Below are positions 47,830-59,844 of a DNA stretch of 64,000 bases, one piece after another. Source of the DNA: Chromobacterium violaceum ATCC 12472 (lineage in GTDB: Bacteria > Pseudomonadota > Gammaproteobacteria > Burkholderiales > Chromobacteriaceae); contig NC_005085.1 of the NCBI RefSeq assembly GCF_000007705.1, positions 3,915,752-3,979,751 on the forward strand, in the 5' to 3' direction. Position 1 is the first letter of the stretch; every line of letters begins with the position of its first letter. A program made the position numbers and the translations under genes. The notes beneath the pieces are model-generated. The model did no database searches. It saw nothing but the letters and a program-made list of their open reading frames with translations, and was not told the DNA's origin.

Positions 47830-48255
47830 ATGTCGTTTGAAACCGCCTCCGCCATTCCCAGCCTGAGCCAGCTGCTTGGCCACATCGGGGACGACGGATC
47901 CATCGCCCTTTCCGATATCCGGGAAAAGGCCAACCACGAACTGTCCAGCTTCGCAGAGCTGGCGCAAAAGGAATTGAGCCAGTTCGACATCAGCATGCCG
48001 CCCGCCATCAGTCTGATCAGCGGAGAGGGTTTCCAGCTTCAGCTGGAGAACCAGCACCCGCATGCGGATGAAATCCGCAACTGGCTCGACGGCAATCTGA
48101 TCCTGGCGCGCAAGTTCAAGGAAGTCGAAGTTCTGTTCGAATTTGTGCGGGCCGCCGAAAGCGCCGGCGAGGTGTTCTCGGAAAGCTCGAATTTCCATAT
48201 CGGTCTGACCAGCGCCGGTCCGATCGCCTATTTCGAGGATCACCATAGCCAGTAA
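47830..48255 (+). CDS. Unknown 141-residue cytosolic protein
   Basis: 141 residues from ATG 47830 (AGAGGAG upstream; GTG 47827 overlaps). Acidic, no signal peptide or membrane segment. The N-terminal half is helical, with repeated Glu/Leu (LSSFAELAQKELSQF), then VLFEFVRAAESAG and GPIAYFEDHHSQ. No family recognised. It stands alone between mutS (64 bases upstream) and a strong convergent hairpin; the AT-rich gap before it probably carries its own promoter. Confidence 0.65.
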   Translation: MSFETASAIPSLSQLLGHIGDDGSIALSDIREKANHELSSFAELAQKELSQFDISMPPAISLISGEGFQLQLENQHPHADEIRNWLDGNLILARKFKEVEVLFEFVRAAESAGEVFSESSNFHIGLTSAGPIAYFEDHHSQ

Positions 48256-48294
48256 ACCCTCCGTGAACCAAGATAGGCGCAATCGCTGCGCCCG

Positions 48295-48319
48295 AGCGGG
48301 GAAGCCAGGCTTCCCCGCT
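48295..48319. terminator. Hairpin between convergent genes
   Basis: AGCGGGGAAG-CCAGG-CTTCCCCGCT, 10 perfect base pairs, 39 bases after the unknown gene and 67 bases from the rluE stop. No long T run. Confidence 0.6.
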
Positions 48320-48386
48320 TCGCATTTCGGCTCCTCCGGAACGTAGCGGGCCGCTTGCTGACGAAGCGTCCCGCAGCCGTACGGCG

Positions 48387-49064
48387 CTAGCCTTTCCGGT
48401 TTCGCGCGAAGCGGAAGCTCGGGATCTTGCCGCTCTTGGCCGCCGCGGCGCTCCGGCTCTGCGGCGCCCGGTCGCCTGGCTTGCCGCCCGGGCCGGCACT
48501 CGCCCCCCTGGGCAAATCCTCAGTCCGCACGTCAATCGCGCGCATCTCGCCCGGCTGCAAACCGTCCAGTTTCCAAGGCCCGATGGCCACCCGCACCAGG
48601 CGCAGCGTAGGCAATCCGGCCTTGGCCGTCATCCGCCGCACCTGTCGGTTCTTGCCTTCGCTGATGATGATTTCCAGCCAGCAATCCGGCACCGTCTTGC
48701 GAAAACGCACCGGCGGATTGCGCGGCCATAATTCCGGCGTCTCGATGCGCCGGACCTCGGCCGGCCGGGTGACGAAATCGCCCAGGTCCACGCCCCTGCG
48801 CAACATCTCCAGCTGTTCTTCTTTCGGGTCGCCCTCCACCTGCACCCAGTAGGTCTTGGGCAGTTTCCAGCGCGGATCGGCGATGCGGTGCTGCAAGGCG
48901 CCGTCTCCGGTCAGCAGCAGCAGGCCTTCGCTGTCGGTATCGAGCCGTCCGGCCGGATACACGCCGGCCTGCGGCACGCAGGACTTCAGCGTCGGATGGG
49001 TCGGGTGTTCGGAAAACTGGCAGATCACGCCGTAAGGCTTGTTGAGCAGAATGAGCTGGGGCAT
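48387..49064 (-). CDS. rluE: 23S rRNA pseudouridine synthase RluE
   Basis: 225 residues from ATG 49064. RsuA/RluB/E/F family: ILLNKPYGVICQF, catalytic Asp in AGRLDTDSEGLLLLT, TYWVQVEG, LWPRNPPVRFRKTVP and EGKNRQVRRMTAKAGLPTLRLVR. RluE lacks the N-terminal S4 domain, as here, and modifies U2457 of 23S rRNA. A basic, Ala/Ser-rich tail of about 35 residues extends beyond the usual end. Confidence 0.9.
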   Translation of the reverse strand: MPQLILLNKPYGVICQFSEHPTHPTLKSCVPQAGVYPAGRLDTDSEGLLLLTGDGALQHRIADPRWKLPKTYWVQVEGDPKEEQLEMLRRGVDLGDFVTRPAEVRRIETPELWPRNPPVRFRKTVPDCWLEIIISEGKNRQVRRMTAKAGLPTLRLVRVAIGPWKLDGLQPGEMRAIDVRTEDLPRGASAGPGGKPGDRAPQSRSAAAAKSGKIPSFRFARNRKG

Positions 49065-49399
49065 GCGGACGACACGGAAAACATAAGGTAGGCGAATGAT
49101 AGCAAGCCCGGGCCGGTTCGTGATCGATATCATGCGCGCCGCCGCGGCGCCGGCCTTCGAACAACCGTTTTATTCGCATTCGAACGTCCTGCCGCCAGTT
49201 ATCAGGCATAAAAGTTTCAGTTGCGCCGCCAACCAAGCCTGTGAGAAGAGGTATAATTCGCTTTTGAAAATTGCCCAAGAGCCGCCGGACCCTCGCGTCT
49301 GGGCTGCCGCGCGCTCCGGTGTTCCTCGGAACATCGTCCGAGCGATGAACTCTTCGCGCAATCGTTCTGTCGTCACAAGATCAACATGGAGATAGAGTA
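49065..49399 (+). other. 335-base region with icd promoter
   Basis: Divergent control region of rluE and icd. A perfect -10 box TATAAT is at 49252-49257, 143 bases upstream of icd, without a clear -35 at the usual distance (TTGCGC is 25 bases upstream). The leader that follows contains GTTCC-TC-GGAAC (49320-49331) and a GC-rich stretch at 49280-49320. AGATAGAG precedes the icd start. No gene seen. Confidence 0.5.
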
Positions 49400-51637
<2,238 letters not shown>

Positions 51638-51651
51638 GGAAGCAGAAACAC

Positions 51652-51678
51652 AGCCCCCGGTTTTCCGGGGGCTTTTTT
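51652..51678 (+). terminator. icd terminator
   Basis: AGCCCCCGG-TTTT-CCGGGGGCT followed by T6; 14 bases after the stop. Confidence 0.95.
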
Positions 51679-51700
51679 CTTGCCCGCGCGCGCCCTCCCC

Positions 51701-52591
51701 TTAACGCCAGTCGCGGGCCAGGGCCCTCGCCGCATCCAGCGCCATCGTCTTGGCGGCATCGCGCCGCTTGCCGCCGCGCCATGCCATCATCACCCGCCAT
51801 CGTCCCAGTTCCGGCTCCGCCAGCGCCAACTCCCGCAATACGCCCTTCTCCAGCTCCTGCCTCACCGCCAGCCGCGGCACAAAGGCCACGTAGCCATGCC
51901 ACAAGGCCAGATCCCTCGCTGCCGCGGCCGGTTGCAGCAAATGGATGGGCCGCGCCGACGCGCACTGGCCCCTCAGCCGACGGACCAGCTCTTCCGCGCC
52001 CTCCCCCCAGTTCTGCGGCGCCAGCGGATATCCGGCAAGCCGGCCGAGCGACAACGGCCGCTCAGCCGCCGCCAGCGGATGGGCAGCTTCCGCCACCGCC
52101 ACGATGGGCGAATCGCACAGAACGTCCTGTTCCAGCCCCGGAATGGCCGGCCGATGCAGCACGAAACCGATATCCAGCTCTCCTGCCAGCAACAATTGCA
52201 GTATCTGGGGCGAATGGTCGGTATCGCAGCGGATTTCCATCGGCGCCTCGGCCAGCCTATGCAGCAAGGGTCCGAATATCACGCCAGCCAACGAAGGCAG
52301 GCAAGCCATCCTCAGCCGCGGCAAACCCTCCGCTCCCGCCAGCCTATTCCGCCCCTCGGCCAGCGCATCCAGCGCCGCCCGCGCCGCCGGCAGGAAGGCC
52401 TGGCAAGCCGCCGTCGGCTCCGCGCCGCGGCGGTGCCGGCTGAACAACGGCGCGCCCAAGCGCTTCTCCAGCAAGGCGACGCGCTGGCTGGCCTGAGGCT
52501 GCGACCATCCCCTGCGTGCGGCGGCTTGGCTGAAGCTGCCCAGCTCGGCCACGTCCAGCAGCAATTCGAGATCTTCCAGACTGATAGACAT
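51701..52591 (-). CDS. LysR-family transcriptional regulator
   Basis: 296 residues. N-terminal winged HTH (LEDLELLLDVAELGSFSQAAARRGWSQPQASQRV region, about 1-60) and a LysR effector domain (about 88-296). Effector identity unknown. Divergent from the GNAT acetyltransferase gene (97-base gap), the classical arrangement for a LysR regulator and its target. Confidence 0.9.
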   Translation of the reverse strand: MSISLEDLELLLDVAELGSFSQAAARRGWSQPQASQRVALLEKRLGAPLFSRHRRGAEPTAACQAFLPAARAALDALAEGRNRLAGAEGLPRLRMACLPSLAGVIFGPLLHRLAEAPMEIRCDTDHSPQILQLLLAGELDIGFVLHRPAIPGLEQDVLCDSPIVAVAEAAHPLAAAERPLSLGRLAGYPLAPQNWGEGAEELVRRLRGQCASARPIHLLQPAAAARDLALWHGYVAFVPRLAVRQELEKGVLRELALAEPELGRWRVMMAWRGGKRRDAAKTMALDAARALARDWR

Positions 52592-52688
52592 AATGAAAAT
52601 CCATAACAAACATTTCAGCCAAGTCCTTACATGATATCTGGCTACTGCCGACAATGAGCGTCTCGACTGATAGGACAAAAGACCAGCC

Positions 52689-53255
52689 ATGCTCCGCATC
52701 CAGACCGAACGCTTGCTGCTGCGCGCCGTCAACGCCGGCGACGCTGAAGCGCTGTACGCGATCTTCGGCGATCCTGAGACCAACCGCTACAACCCGCATG
52801 GCCCCTTCCCCTCGCTGGAACATGCCCGCCTGCAGCTGGCCGGCTGGATGAAGGAATGGGAGCGGCACGGCTTCGGCCGCTGGGCGGTGGCAAGCAAAGA
52901 TGACGCCGGGCGCGTCATCGGTTTCGGCGGCCTCAACTACAGCGATTACGGCGGCAGGGACAGGCTCAACCTCGGCTACCGCTTCGCGCCGTCGGCCTGG
53001 GGACAAGGGCTGGCCAGCGAAATGGCAGGGCAGGCTTTGCGTTGCGCGTTCGAAGAGCTGGCCGCGCCCGCGGTCTTCGCCAAGGTCAGGCCGGCCAACC
53101 TGCCCTCGATCCGCGTGCTGCTGCGGCTGGGTTTTCGCCATCACGGCAGCCTGCGCGACATTCCGGCCGCGCCGGCATCGCTGGTCTACGCGCTGCGCGC
53201 GCCGACAGCGGGAAACGCCGACGCAAATGAAAAGCCCGCCGGAGGCGGGCTTTGA
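52689..53255 (+). CDS. GNAT acetyltransferase, RimJ/RimL type
   Basis: 188 residues. IQTERLLLRAVNAGDAEALYAIFGDPET opening, WAVASKDDAGRVIGFGGL, LGYRFAPSAWGQGLASEMA (acetyl-CoA loop), and ANLPSIRVLLRLGFRHHG. Acetylates a protein N-terminus or a small amine; substrate unknown. The last seven residues (KPAGGGL) are encoded by the terminator stem itself, so the gene's natural C-terminus may have been extended by loss of an earlier stop. Divergent from a LysR regulator. Confidence 0.88.
   Translation: MLRIQTERLLLRAVNAGDAEALYAIFGDPETNRYNPHGPFPSLEHARLQLAGWMKEWERHGFGRWAVASKDDAGRVIGFGGLNYSDYGGRDRLNLGYRFAPSAWGQGLASEMAGQALRCAFEELAAPAVFAKVRPANLPSIRVLLRLGFRHHGSLRDIPAAPASLVYALRAPTAGNADANEKPAGGGL
53230..53253. 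terminator. Terminator inside the 3' end of the GNAT gene
   Basis: AAAGCCCGCC-GGA-GGCGGGCTTT. The stem covers the last codons and touches the stop of the GNAT gene. It also faces the end of the convergent cold-shock gene. Confidence 0.8.
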
Positions 53256-53303
53256 AATATGCCTTGCAGCCCGCCACACGGCGAGACTGATTCAGAACAG
53301 TAT

Positions 53304-53507
53304 TTACGCGTTCTGAATATTGGACGCTTGCTTACCCTTCGGGCCGGACACCACTTCAAAGCTTACGCGCTGACCCTCTTTCAGGGTCTTGAAGCCTTGC
53401 ATGTTGATGGCCGAGAAATGGGCGAACAGATCCTCGCCACCTTCGTCCGGGGTAATAAAGCCGAAGCCTTTCGCGTCATTGAACCACTTCACGGTACCAA
53501 ATGCCAT
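53304..53507 (-). CDS. Cold-shock protein, CspA family
   Basis: 67 residues. RNP-1 (KGFGFI) and RNP-2 (DLFAHF) nucleic-acid-binding motifs in one OB fold; [20 protein letters not shown] opening. Acts as an RNA chaperone; whether it is cold-induced cannot be told from sequence. AAGGAAG precedes the ATG. The 213-base gap to clpS is AT-rich near this gene and probably holds a long leader, as is common for csp genes. Confidence 0.95.
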   Translation of the reverse strand: MAFGTVKWFNDAKGFGFITPDEGGEDLFAHFSAINMQGFKTLKEGQRVSFEVVSGPKGKQASNIQNA

Positions 53508-53720
53508 TTAACTTCCTTGCAAAAAAAGGCTGGTGAAGCCGACCAACTTAGAGCTTAATAGAGTTTGACAAAATGCTGTGCCGCAAAATGCCAAACAGTT
53601 AAGCCAAGCACCAGCTGCATTTCTACGCAACCGCGGCGGCGGCGTCAAGTGATTGCGGTCTTCAGGCGCCCCTTGAAAAAAAGTCCGGGGGAACCAAAAT
53701 TGAAGTGAGGCACCGTTTCC

Positions 53721-54041
53721 ATGAAAGTCGACATGTCCACCTCGGTCAAAGACGATGCCCAGCTTGAGGCGTCACGGGTTAGGGAAAACCCACCCCCGAT
53801 GTATAAGGTGTTGTTATTGAACGATGATTTTACCCCGATGGACTTCGTGGTGCAGGTTCTCCAGCAGTTCTTCCACATGAACAGAGAGAAGGCCACCCAC
53901 ATCATGCTGCAAGTCCACACGCAAGGTCACGGCGTGTGTGGCGTTTATACCAAAGACGTGGCTGCAACGAAGGTCGAGCAGGTGTTGCAATATGCGAAAG
54001 CGCATCAGCATCCGCTTCAGTGCGTAATGGAGGAAAACTGA
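53721..54041 (+). CDS. clpS: ATP-dependent Clp protease adaptor ClpS
   Basis: 106 residues. [27 protein letters not shown] holds the substrate pocket (N-D-D-x-T-P-M-x-F-V), followed by [16 protein letters not shown]. Delivers N-degron substrates to ClpAP and inhibits SsrA-tag degradation. Stop overlaps the clpA start by one base (TGATG). Confidence 0.96.
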   Translation: MKVDMSTSVKDDAQLEASRVRENPPPMYKVLLLNDDFTPMDFVVQVLQQFFHMNREKATHIMLQVHTQGHGVCGVYTKDVAATKVEQVLQYAKAHQHPLQCVMEEN

Positions 54042-56323
54042 TGATTGCCCAGGAGCTTGAAGTAAGCCTGCACATGGCGTTCATGGACGCACGGCGCAAG
54101 CGCCACGAGTTCATCAGCGTGGAGCATCTGCTGCTCGCGATGACCGACAACCCGTCGGCCGCAGAAGTATTGCGGGCCTGCGGCGCCAATATCGACCAAC
54201 TGAAAAAGCAGCTGACCGACTTCATCGACGAGCACACCCCAACCGTGCCCGGCGAAACCGAAGTCGAAACCCAGCCCACCCTAGGCTTCCAGCGCGTGAT
54301 TCAACGCGCGATCCTGCACGTGCAGTCGTCGGGCAAGAAGGAGGTGTCCGGCGCCAATATCCTGGTCGCCATCTTCGGCGAGAAGGATTCGCACGCGGTG
54401 TACTACCTGCACCAGCAGGGCATCTCGCGGCTGGACGTCGTCAACTTCATCTCGCACGGCATCACCAAGCAGCGGTCGCAGCAGCCGCCGCAGGAGCCGC
54501 GCGACAACGGCAACAACGACGCCGACAGCGAGGAACAGGCCACCGGTCCGGGCGGGGCGCTGGAGAATTACACCCAGAACCTCAACCAGATGGCGCGCGA
54601 CGGCAAGATCGATCCCTTGATCGGCCGCGAGCACGAGCTTGAGCGCACGGTGCAGATCCTGTGCCGCCGCCGCAAGAACAACCCGCTCTTGGTCGGCGAG
54701 GCCGGCGTCGGCAAGACCGCGATCGCCGAAGGCCTGGCGCGCCGCATCGTCAACGGCGAGGTGCCTGAGATCCTGTCCAAGTCCACCGTCTACGCGCTGG
54801 ACATGGGCGCCCTCTTGGCCGGCACCAAGTACCGCGGCGATTTCGAGCAACGGCTGAAGGCGGTGATCAAGCAGCTGACCGACGACACCAACGCCATCCT
54901 GTTCATCGACGAGATCCACACGCTGATCGGCGCCGGCGCGGCATCGGGCGGCACGCTGGACGCGTCCAACCTGCTGAAGCCGGCGCTGTCCAACGGCAGC
55001 CTGCGCTGCATAGGCGCGACGACGTACAACGAATACCGCGGCATCTTCGAGAAGGACAACGCGCTGTCGCGCCGCTTCCAGAAGATAGACGTCACCGAGC
55101 CGACGGTCGAGCAGACGGTGGAAATCCTGAAGGGGCTGAAATCCCGCTTCGAGGCCCACCACGGCGTCAAGTACACGCAGTCGGCGCTGTCCACCGCGGC
55201 CGAGCTGTCTGCGCGCTACATCAACGACCGCCACCTGCCGGACAAGGCCATCGACGTGATCGACGAGGCCGGCGCCGCGCAGAAGATCCTGCCGAAATCG
55301 CGGCAGAAGAAGGTGATCAACAAGTCGGAGATCGAAGAGATCGTCGCCAAGATCGCCCGCATTCCGCCTAAGACGGTCTCCAGCGACGACAAGAACGTGC
55401 TGAAGAACCTGGAGCGCGATCTGAAGAACGTGGTGTTCGGCCAGGAGAAGGCGATCGAGGGCCTCGCCAGCGCGATCAAGATGACCCGCTCCGGCCTGGG
55501 CAATCCGCAGAAGCCCATCGGCTCCTTCCTGTTCTCCGGCCCGACCGGCGTCGGCAAGACCGAACTGGCGCGCCAGCTGGCCTACATCCTCGGCGTCGAG
55601 CTGATCCGCTTCGACATGTCCGAGTACATGGAGCGCCACGCGGTGTCGCGCCTGATCGGCGCGCCTCCGGGCTATGTCGGCTTCGAGCAGGGCGGCCAGC
55701 TGACCGAGGCCATCAACAAGCATCCGTACGCGGTGGTGCTGCTGGACGAGATCGAGAAGGCGCATCCGGACATCTACAACGTGCTGCTGCAGGTGATGGA
55801 CCACGGCACGCTGACCGACAACAACGGCCGCAAGGCGGACTTCCGCAACGTGGTGCTGATCATGACCACCAACGCGGGCGCCGAATCCTTGTCCAAGCCG
55901 TCTCTGGGCTTCACCCAGACCAAGGCGGCGGGCGACGAGATGGGCGACATCAAGCGCATGTTCAGCCCCGAGTTCCGCAACCGCCTGGACGCCATCATCC
56001 CCTTCGGCATGCTGGACGAGCAGATCATCCTGCAGGTGGTGGACAAGTTCCTGATGCAGCTGGAACAGCAGCTGGCGGAAAAGCACGTCGACATTCACTT
56101 CACCGACGAGCTGCGCCGCTACCTGGCGAAGAACGGCTTCGACCCGCTGATGGGCGCGCGGCCGATGGCGCGCCTGATCCAGGACACGCTGCGCAAGGCG
56201 CTGGCCGACGAGCTGCTGTTCGGCCGCCTGGTGGCCGGCGGCGAGGTGACGGTGACGGTGATCGACGACAAGGTGGAGCTGAAGTTCGACCAGGACGCGC
56301 TGGCCGCGGCCGAGCCGGCCTGA
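54041..56323 (+). CDS. clpA: ATP-dependent Clp protease ATP-binding subunit ClpA
   Basis: 760 residues. N-domain with two Clp repeats (about 1-145), a linker with acidic Gln/Asn stretch, AAA+ D1 (Walker [10 protein letters not shown], Walker [14 protein letters not shown]) and D2 (Walker [10 protein letters not shown], Walker [14 protein letters not shown]). The ClpP-docking loop reads SLGF, equivalent to IGL of E. coli ClpA. No M-domain, so ClpA, not ClpB or ClpC. Unfolds proteins into ClpP; clpP is not in the window. Coupled to clpS. Confidence 0.96.
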   Translation: MIAQELEVSLHMAFMDARRKRHEFISVEHLLLAMTDNPSAAEVLRACGANIDQLKKQLTDFIDEHTPTVPGETEVETQPTLGFQRVIQRAILHVQSSGKKEVSGANILVAIFGEKDSHAVYYLHQQGISRLDVVNFISHGITKQRSQQPPQEPRDNGNNDADSEEQATGPGGALENYTQNLNQMARDGKIDPLIGREHELERTVQILCRRRKNNPLLVGEAGVGKTAIAEGLARRIVNGEVPEILSKSTVYALDMGALLAGTKYRGDFEQRLKAVIKQLTDDTNAILFIDEIHTLIGAGAASGGTLDASNLLKPALSNGSLRCIGATTYNEYRGIFEKDNALSRRFQKIDVTEPTVEQTVEILKGLKSRFEAHHGVKYTQSALSTAAELSARYINDRHLPDKAIDVIDEAGAAQKILPKSRQKKVINKSEIEEIVAKIARIPPKTVSSDDKNVLKNLERDLKNVVFGQEKAIEGLASAIKMTRSGLGNPQKPIGSFLFSGPTGVGKTELARQLAYILGVELIRFDMSEYMERHAVSRLIGAPPGYVGFEQGGQLTEAINKHPYAVVLLDEIEKAHPDIYNVLLQVMDHGTLTDNNGRKADFRNVVLIMTTNAGAESLSKPSLGFTQTKAAGDEMGDIKRMFSPEFRNRLDAIIPFGMLDEQIILQVVDKFLMQLEQQLAEKHVDIHFTDELRRYLAKNGFDPLMGARPMARLIQDTLRKALADELLFGRLVAGGEVTVTVIDDKVELKFDQDALAAAEPA

Positions 56324-56340
56324 TCCCAGCCAGTCGGAAC

Positions 56341-56367
56341 GAACGCCCGCGCAAGCGGGCGTTTTTG
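56341..56367 (+). terminator. Terminator after clpA
   Basis: AACGCCCGC-GCAA-GCGGGCGTT followed by a T run; 17 bases after the clpA stop. Confidence 0.92.
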
Positions 56368-56392
56368 TTTGGACTTTCGTCCCGTTCCAGCC

Positions 56393-57280
56393 TCAGCCGC
56401 GCGGATGATGGCGCGCGTGCAGTTGCTTCAGCCGCTCGCGCGCGACATGGGTATAGATCTGGGTGGTGGAGATGTCGGCGTGGCCCAGCAGCAGCTGCAC
56501 CACGCGCAGGTCGGCGCCGTGATTGACCAGATGAGTGGCGAAGGCATGGCGCAGCACGTGCGGGCTGACCTTGGCCAGGCCCTGCCGGCCAGCGTACTGG
56601 GTGATCAGATGCCAGGCCATCTGCCGCGTCATCCCCGCCTTGCGCTGGGTGACGAACACCGCGTCGCACGGCTGGCCGGCCAAGAGCAGCGGCCGCGCTT
56701 CCTTCAGATAGCGCAGCAGCCAGTCCTGGGCGATTTCGCCCAGCGGCACCAGCCTCTCCTTGCTGCCCTTGCCCATGGTCTTCACCACGCCGTCCAGCAG
56801 GTTCAGCTGGTTCAGCGTCATGCCCACCAGTTCGGACACCCGCAGGCCGCTGGCGTACAGCACTTCCAGCATCGCGCGGTCGCGCAGGCCCAGCGGCGTC
56901 TCCACGTCCGGCGCGTCCAGCAGCGCCTCCACGTCCATCTCGGACATCGACTTGGGCAGCCTCAGCCCCTGCTTCGGCGACGCCAGCCGGGCGCTGGGAT
57001 CGTCCTGGCGGACGCCGTTGCGCGACAGATGCTGGTAATAGCGGCGCAACGCCGACGTCAGCCGCGCGCGGGTGGCCGGCTTTTCGCTGGCCACGCCGGC
57101 CAGCAAGGCCTGCTCCAGATCGGCCAGCGTGGCCGTCTCCAGCGAAACGCCGCGCTCCGCCAGCCTGGCCGCCAGCTTGGACAGGTCGCGGCGATAGGCG
57201 GCCAGCGTGTTCTGCGACAGGCCGTCCTCCAGCCACAGCTGGTCGAGGAAGGCGTCGATGCTGTCCTTATCCGAGCTCAT
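56393..57280 (-). CDS. xerD: Site-specific tyrosine recombinase XerD
   Basis: 295 residues. N-terminal core-binding domain ([26 protein letters not shown]), then the catalytic domain with Arg in [13 protein letters not shown], Lys in [29 protein letters not shown] and the nucleophile Tyr in [16 protein letters not shown]. Resolves chromosome dimers at dif with XerC. XerD is favoured over XerC by the LWLEDGLS and [10 protein letters not shown] segments. It overlaps the ogt gene by 14 bases. Confidence 0.92.
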   Translation of the reverse strand: MSSDKDSIDAFLDQLWLEDGLSQNTLAAYRRDLSKLAARLAERGVSLETATLADLEQALLAGVASEKPATRARLTSALRRYYQHLSRNGVRQDDPSARLASPKQGLRLPKSMSEMDVEALLDAPDVETPLGLRDRAMLEVLYASGLRVSELVGMTLNQLNLLDGVVKTMGKGSKERLVPLGEIAQDWLLRYLKEARPLLLAGQPCDAVFVTQRKAGMTRQMAWHLITQYAGRQGLAKVSPHVLRHAFATHLVNHGADLRVVQLLLGHADISTTQIYTHVARERLKQLHARHHPRG

Positions 57281-57731
57281 GCCGCAGCAGCCATTTCTTG
57301 ATGTCCAGCGTTTCGTCGCCGGTGGACTGGTTGAAGCCGCCGAGGCCGGCGCTGGCCACTACCCGGTGGCAGGGCACGATGACGGGGATGGGGTTGCGGC
57401 CGCAGGCGCCGCCGACAGCCCGCGGCGACGATGACAGCTCGCGGGACAGGTCCTGGTAGCGGCGGGTCTCGCCGCAGGGTATCGCCGCAATCCGCTGCCA
57501 CACCCGCAGCTGGTAAGGCGTGCCGAGCAAGCGCCGCGGCACGGTGAACACATGGCGCGGATCGGCGTAATAAGCGTCCAGCTGCCTGGCCACCTCGGCC
57601 TCCAGGCTGCCCGGCGCCGGCGGCCGCAAGGCCATGCCCGCCGGCAGGAAGCGCAGCTCGCGCAACTCGCCGGCTTCGCAGCGCACGCCCAGCCGGCCGA
57701 ACGGCGCGGCGATCACCACCGGATAGTCCAT
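57267..57731 (-). CDS. ogt: Methylated-DNA--protein-cysteine S-methyltransferase
   Basis: 154 residues. Active-site PCHRVV with acceptor C121; helix-turn-helix and Arg-finger region RRYQDLSRELSSSPRAVGGACGRNP. Suicide repair of O6-methylguanine. Short N-terminal domain without the Ada metal-binding part, so Ogt-like. Overlaps xerD, so the two are co-transcribed. Confidence 0.93.
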   Translation of the reverse strand: MDYPVVIAAPFGRLGVRCEAGELRELRFLPAGMALRPPAPGSLEAEVARQLDAYYADPRHVFTVPRRLLGTPYQLRVWQRIAAIPCGETRRYQDLSRELSSSPRAVGGACGRNPIPVIVPCHRVVASAGLGGFNQSTGDETLDIKKWLLRHELG

Positions 57732-57746
57732 TCCCCCTCCCCAAAT

Positions 57747-57776
57747 GAAAAAAGCGCAAGGCCAGGCCTTGCGCTT
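57747..57776 (-). terminator. Terminator of the rpsP-rplS operon
   Basis: AAAGCGCAAGGCC / GGCCTTGCGCTTT, nearly continuous palindrome with A and T runs; 28 bases after rplS and 16 before the ogt start. Confidence 0.9.
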
Positions 57777-57803
57777 TGATGATAGCGGCGATCGCCGGCA
57801 GGA

Positions 57804-58172
57804 TTAACCCTGCTTGCGGGCCGGCAGCTTTTCCTTGATGCGTGCGGACTTGCCGGTACGACCACGCAGGTAGTACAGCTTGGCGCGACGCACGTCGCCG
57901 CGGCGCTTCACTTCAACGGAAGCCACCAGCGGGGAGTAGGTCTGGAAGGTACGCTCAACGCCTTCGCCGGCGGACATCTTGCGCACGGTGAACGCGCTGT
58001 TCAGGCCGCGGTTACGCTTGGCGATCACAACGCCTTCGTAAGCCTGCAGACGCTCGCGGTTGCCTTCCTTTACCTTGACTTGAACCACGACGGTATCGCC
58101 CGGGGCGAATTCCGGCAGGGTCTTGCCCAGGCGTGCGATTTCTTCTTGCTCGAGTTTCTGGATCAGATCCAT
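57804..58172 (-). CDS. rplS: 50S ribosomal protein L19
   Basis: 122 residues. [33 protein letters not shown] region and [13 protein letters not shown]-like end ([21 protein letters not shown]). Sits at the 30S-50S interface. Last gene of rpsP-rimM-trmD-rplS, three bases after trmD. Confidence 0.97.
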
Positions 58173-58175
58173 GTT

Positions 58176-58943
58176 TTACTCCGGTTTTTTGCGGATATCT
58201 TGTTCCTGCTGGTACTCCGCCAGCAGCCGAGATTCCTGTTTTGTCAAAACGCGGTCTTGCAGCAGCTCGGGCCGACGTTGCCACGTCCTGCCCAGCGACT
58301 GCTTGAGCCGCCATTTGGCGATCAGGGCATGATTACCGGACAACAGCACGTCCGGCACCCGCATGCCTCGATACTCTTCGGGTCGGGTATAGTGCGGGCA
58401 GTCCAAGAGACCGTCCACAAATGAGTCTTCGTACGCCGACTGGGCGTCGTTCAGCGCGCCCGGCAGCAGCCGGACCACCGCGTCGGCCAGCACCATCGCC
58501 GGCAATTCGCCGCCCGACAGCACGTAGTCGCCGATGGAAATCTCCTCGTCGACCTGCGTGGCGATCAAGCGCTCGTCTATGCCTTCGTAGCGGCCGCACA
58601 GCAGGATCAAACCTGGCCGCTGCGACAGCTCCGCCGCCTTGGCGTGGGTCAGCCGCGCGCCTTGCGGCGACAGGTAGACCACGTGGCTGGCCTCGACGCC
58701 GGCTTCGCGCTGGCGCGCGCGCGCGGCATCCAGCGCCTGCTCCAGCGGCTCGATCTGCATCACCATGCCGGGGCCGCCGCCATAGGGCCGGTCATCCACC
58801 CGACGATAATTGTCGTGGGTGAAGTCGCGCGGGTTCCAGGCCTTGAACTGCCAGAGGCCCAAGTCAAGCGCCCGCTGGCTGACGCCGAAGCGGGCAATCG
58901 AATCGAACATCTCCGGGAACAGCGTCACCGCGTCGATCTGCAT
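58176..58943 (-). CDS. trmD: tRNA (guanine-N1-)-methyltransferase
   Basis: 255 residues. Trefoil-knot SPOUT enzyme: [12 protein letters not shown] opening, [30 protein letters not shown] and [17 protein letters not shown]. Methylates G37 of tRNAs with G36, preventing frameshifts. Overlaps rimM by one base. Confidence 0.97.
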   Translation of the reverse strand: MQIDAVTLFPEMFDSIARFGVSQRALDLGLWQFKAWNPRDFTHDNYRRVDDRPYGGGPGMVMQIEPLEQALDAARARQREAGVEASHVVYLSPQGARLTHAKAAELSQRPGLILLCGRYEGIDERLIATQVDEEISIGDYVLSGGELPAMVLADAVVRLLPGALNDAQSAYEDSFVDGLLDCPHYTRPEEYRGMRVPDVLLSGNHALIAKWRLKQSLGRTWQRRPELLQDRVLTKQESRLLAEYQQEQDIRKKPE

Positions 58944-59452
58944 CAGTAATCCAGACCCCAGTCCACCAGGATGCGACCTTCGGCCGGCACCACTTCCAGC
59001 ACGTATTGATCCACAAAGGGGATCAGGCGCTGCTGGCCGTCGCCGCCCTTGACCACCAGCACGTCGTTGGCGCCGGTTTCGAGCAGGCTGTCCACCTTGC
59101 CGAGCGTCTCGCCCTGCTGGTTGACGACGCTCAGGCCGATCAGATCGGCCCAGTAGTATTCGCCGTCGCCGGCTTCCGGCAGCTCGCTGCGCGGAATGGC
59201 GATCTGCGTGCCGCGGAGAGCCTCCGCCGCGTCGCGGTCGTCGACGCCCTCCAGCTTGGCCGCCAGGGCCTTGGGCTGGACAGCGCCGTTCTCAAATGCA
59301 TACGGCTTCCAGCTGCCGTTCTTGCCCAACCACCAGGTCGGGTAATCGAACAGGCCGTCAGCGTATTCGGTATCGGCGTGGATCTTCACCCAGCCCTTGA
59401 TACCGAAGGCGCCGCGCACAAAGCCCATTACTACGAGATCTTCGTCGCGCAT
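58943..59452 (-). CDS. rimM: 16S rRNA processing protein RimM
   Basis: 169 residues. [18 protein letters not shown]-terminal RimM domain and C-terminal PRC barrel ([37 protein letters not shown]). Assembly factor for the 30S head, binding S19. 34 bases after rpsP. Confidence 0.96.
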   Translation of the reverse strand: MRDEDLVVMGFVRGAFGIKGWVKIHADTEYADGLFDYPTWWLGKNGSWKPYAFENGAVQPKALAAKLEGVDDRDAAEALRGTQIAIPRSELPEAGDGEYYWADLIGLSVVNQQGETLGKVDSLLETGANDVLVVKGGDGQQRLIPFVDQYVLEVVPAEGRILVDWGLDY

Positions 59453-59486
59453 GCGCCCAATTCCGTCTTGATGTCGGATAGCCGGA

Positions 59487-59738
59487 TTAAGCGGCTACGA
59501 CTTTCTGCTCTTTCAGCAGCTTGGCAACGGAGTCGGACAGCTGGGCGCCAACGCCGACCCAGTAGTTCAGACGGTCCATGGTGAAGCGGACGCGCTCTTG
59601 CTTCTCGTTGGCTACCGGGTTGTAGAAGCCAACGCGCTCGATGAAGCGACCGTCACGACGGTTGCGGGAATCGGTCACCACGATGTTGTAGAACGGACGG
59701 TTCTTGGCGCCGCCGCGGGCCAGACGAATCACTACCAT
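59487..59738 (-). CDS. rpsP: 30S ribosomal protein S16
   Basis: 83 residues from ATG 59738; the frame is open upstream but [21 protein letters not shown] is the universal S16 start. [13 protein letters not shown] and the usual Lys-rich end follow. First gene of the rpsP-rimM-trmD-rplS operon. Confidence 0.97.
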   Translation of the reverse strand: MVVIRLARGGAKNRPFYNIVVTDSRNRRDGRFIERVGFYNPVANEKQERVRFTMDRLNYWVGVGAQLSDSVAKLLKEQKVVAA

Positions 59739-59844
59739 TGTCGATTGTCCTTGAAAAAAACTGGATATAGAAAAGCCCACGATTTTATGGCAGATTTCCC
59801 TTATCTTGCAAGCGCTTAATGCAAGGCTGTCGCGAAACGCCCGT

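Noticed and set aside
53936-54040. N-terminal extension of ClpA inside clpS
   Set aside because: The ClpA family starts at MIAQELE (54041) and the TGATG overlap with clpS explains the start.
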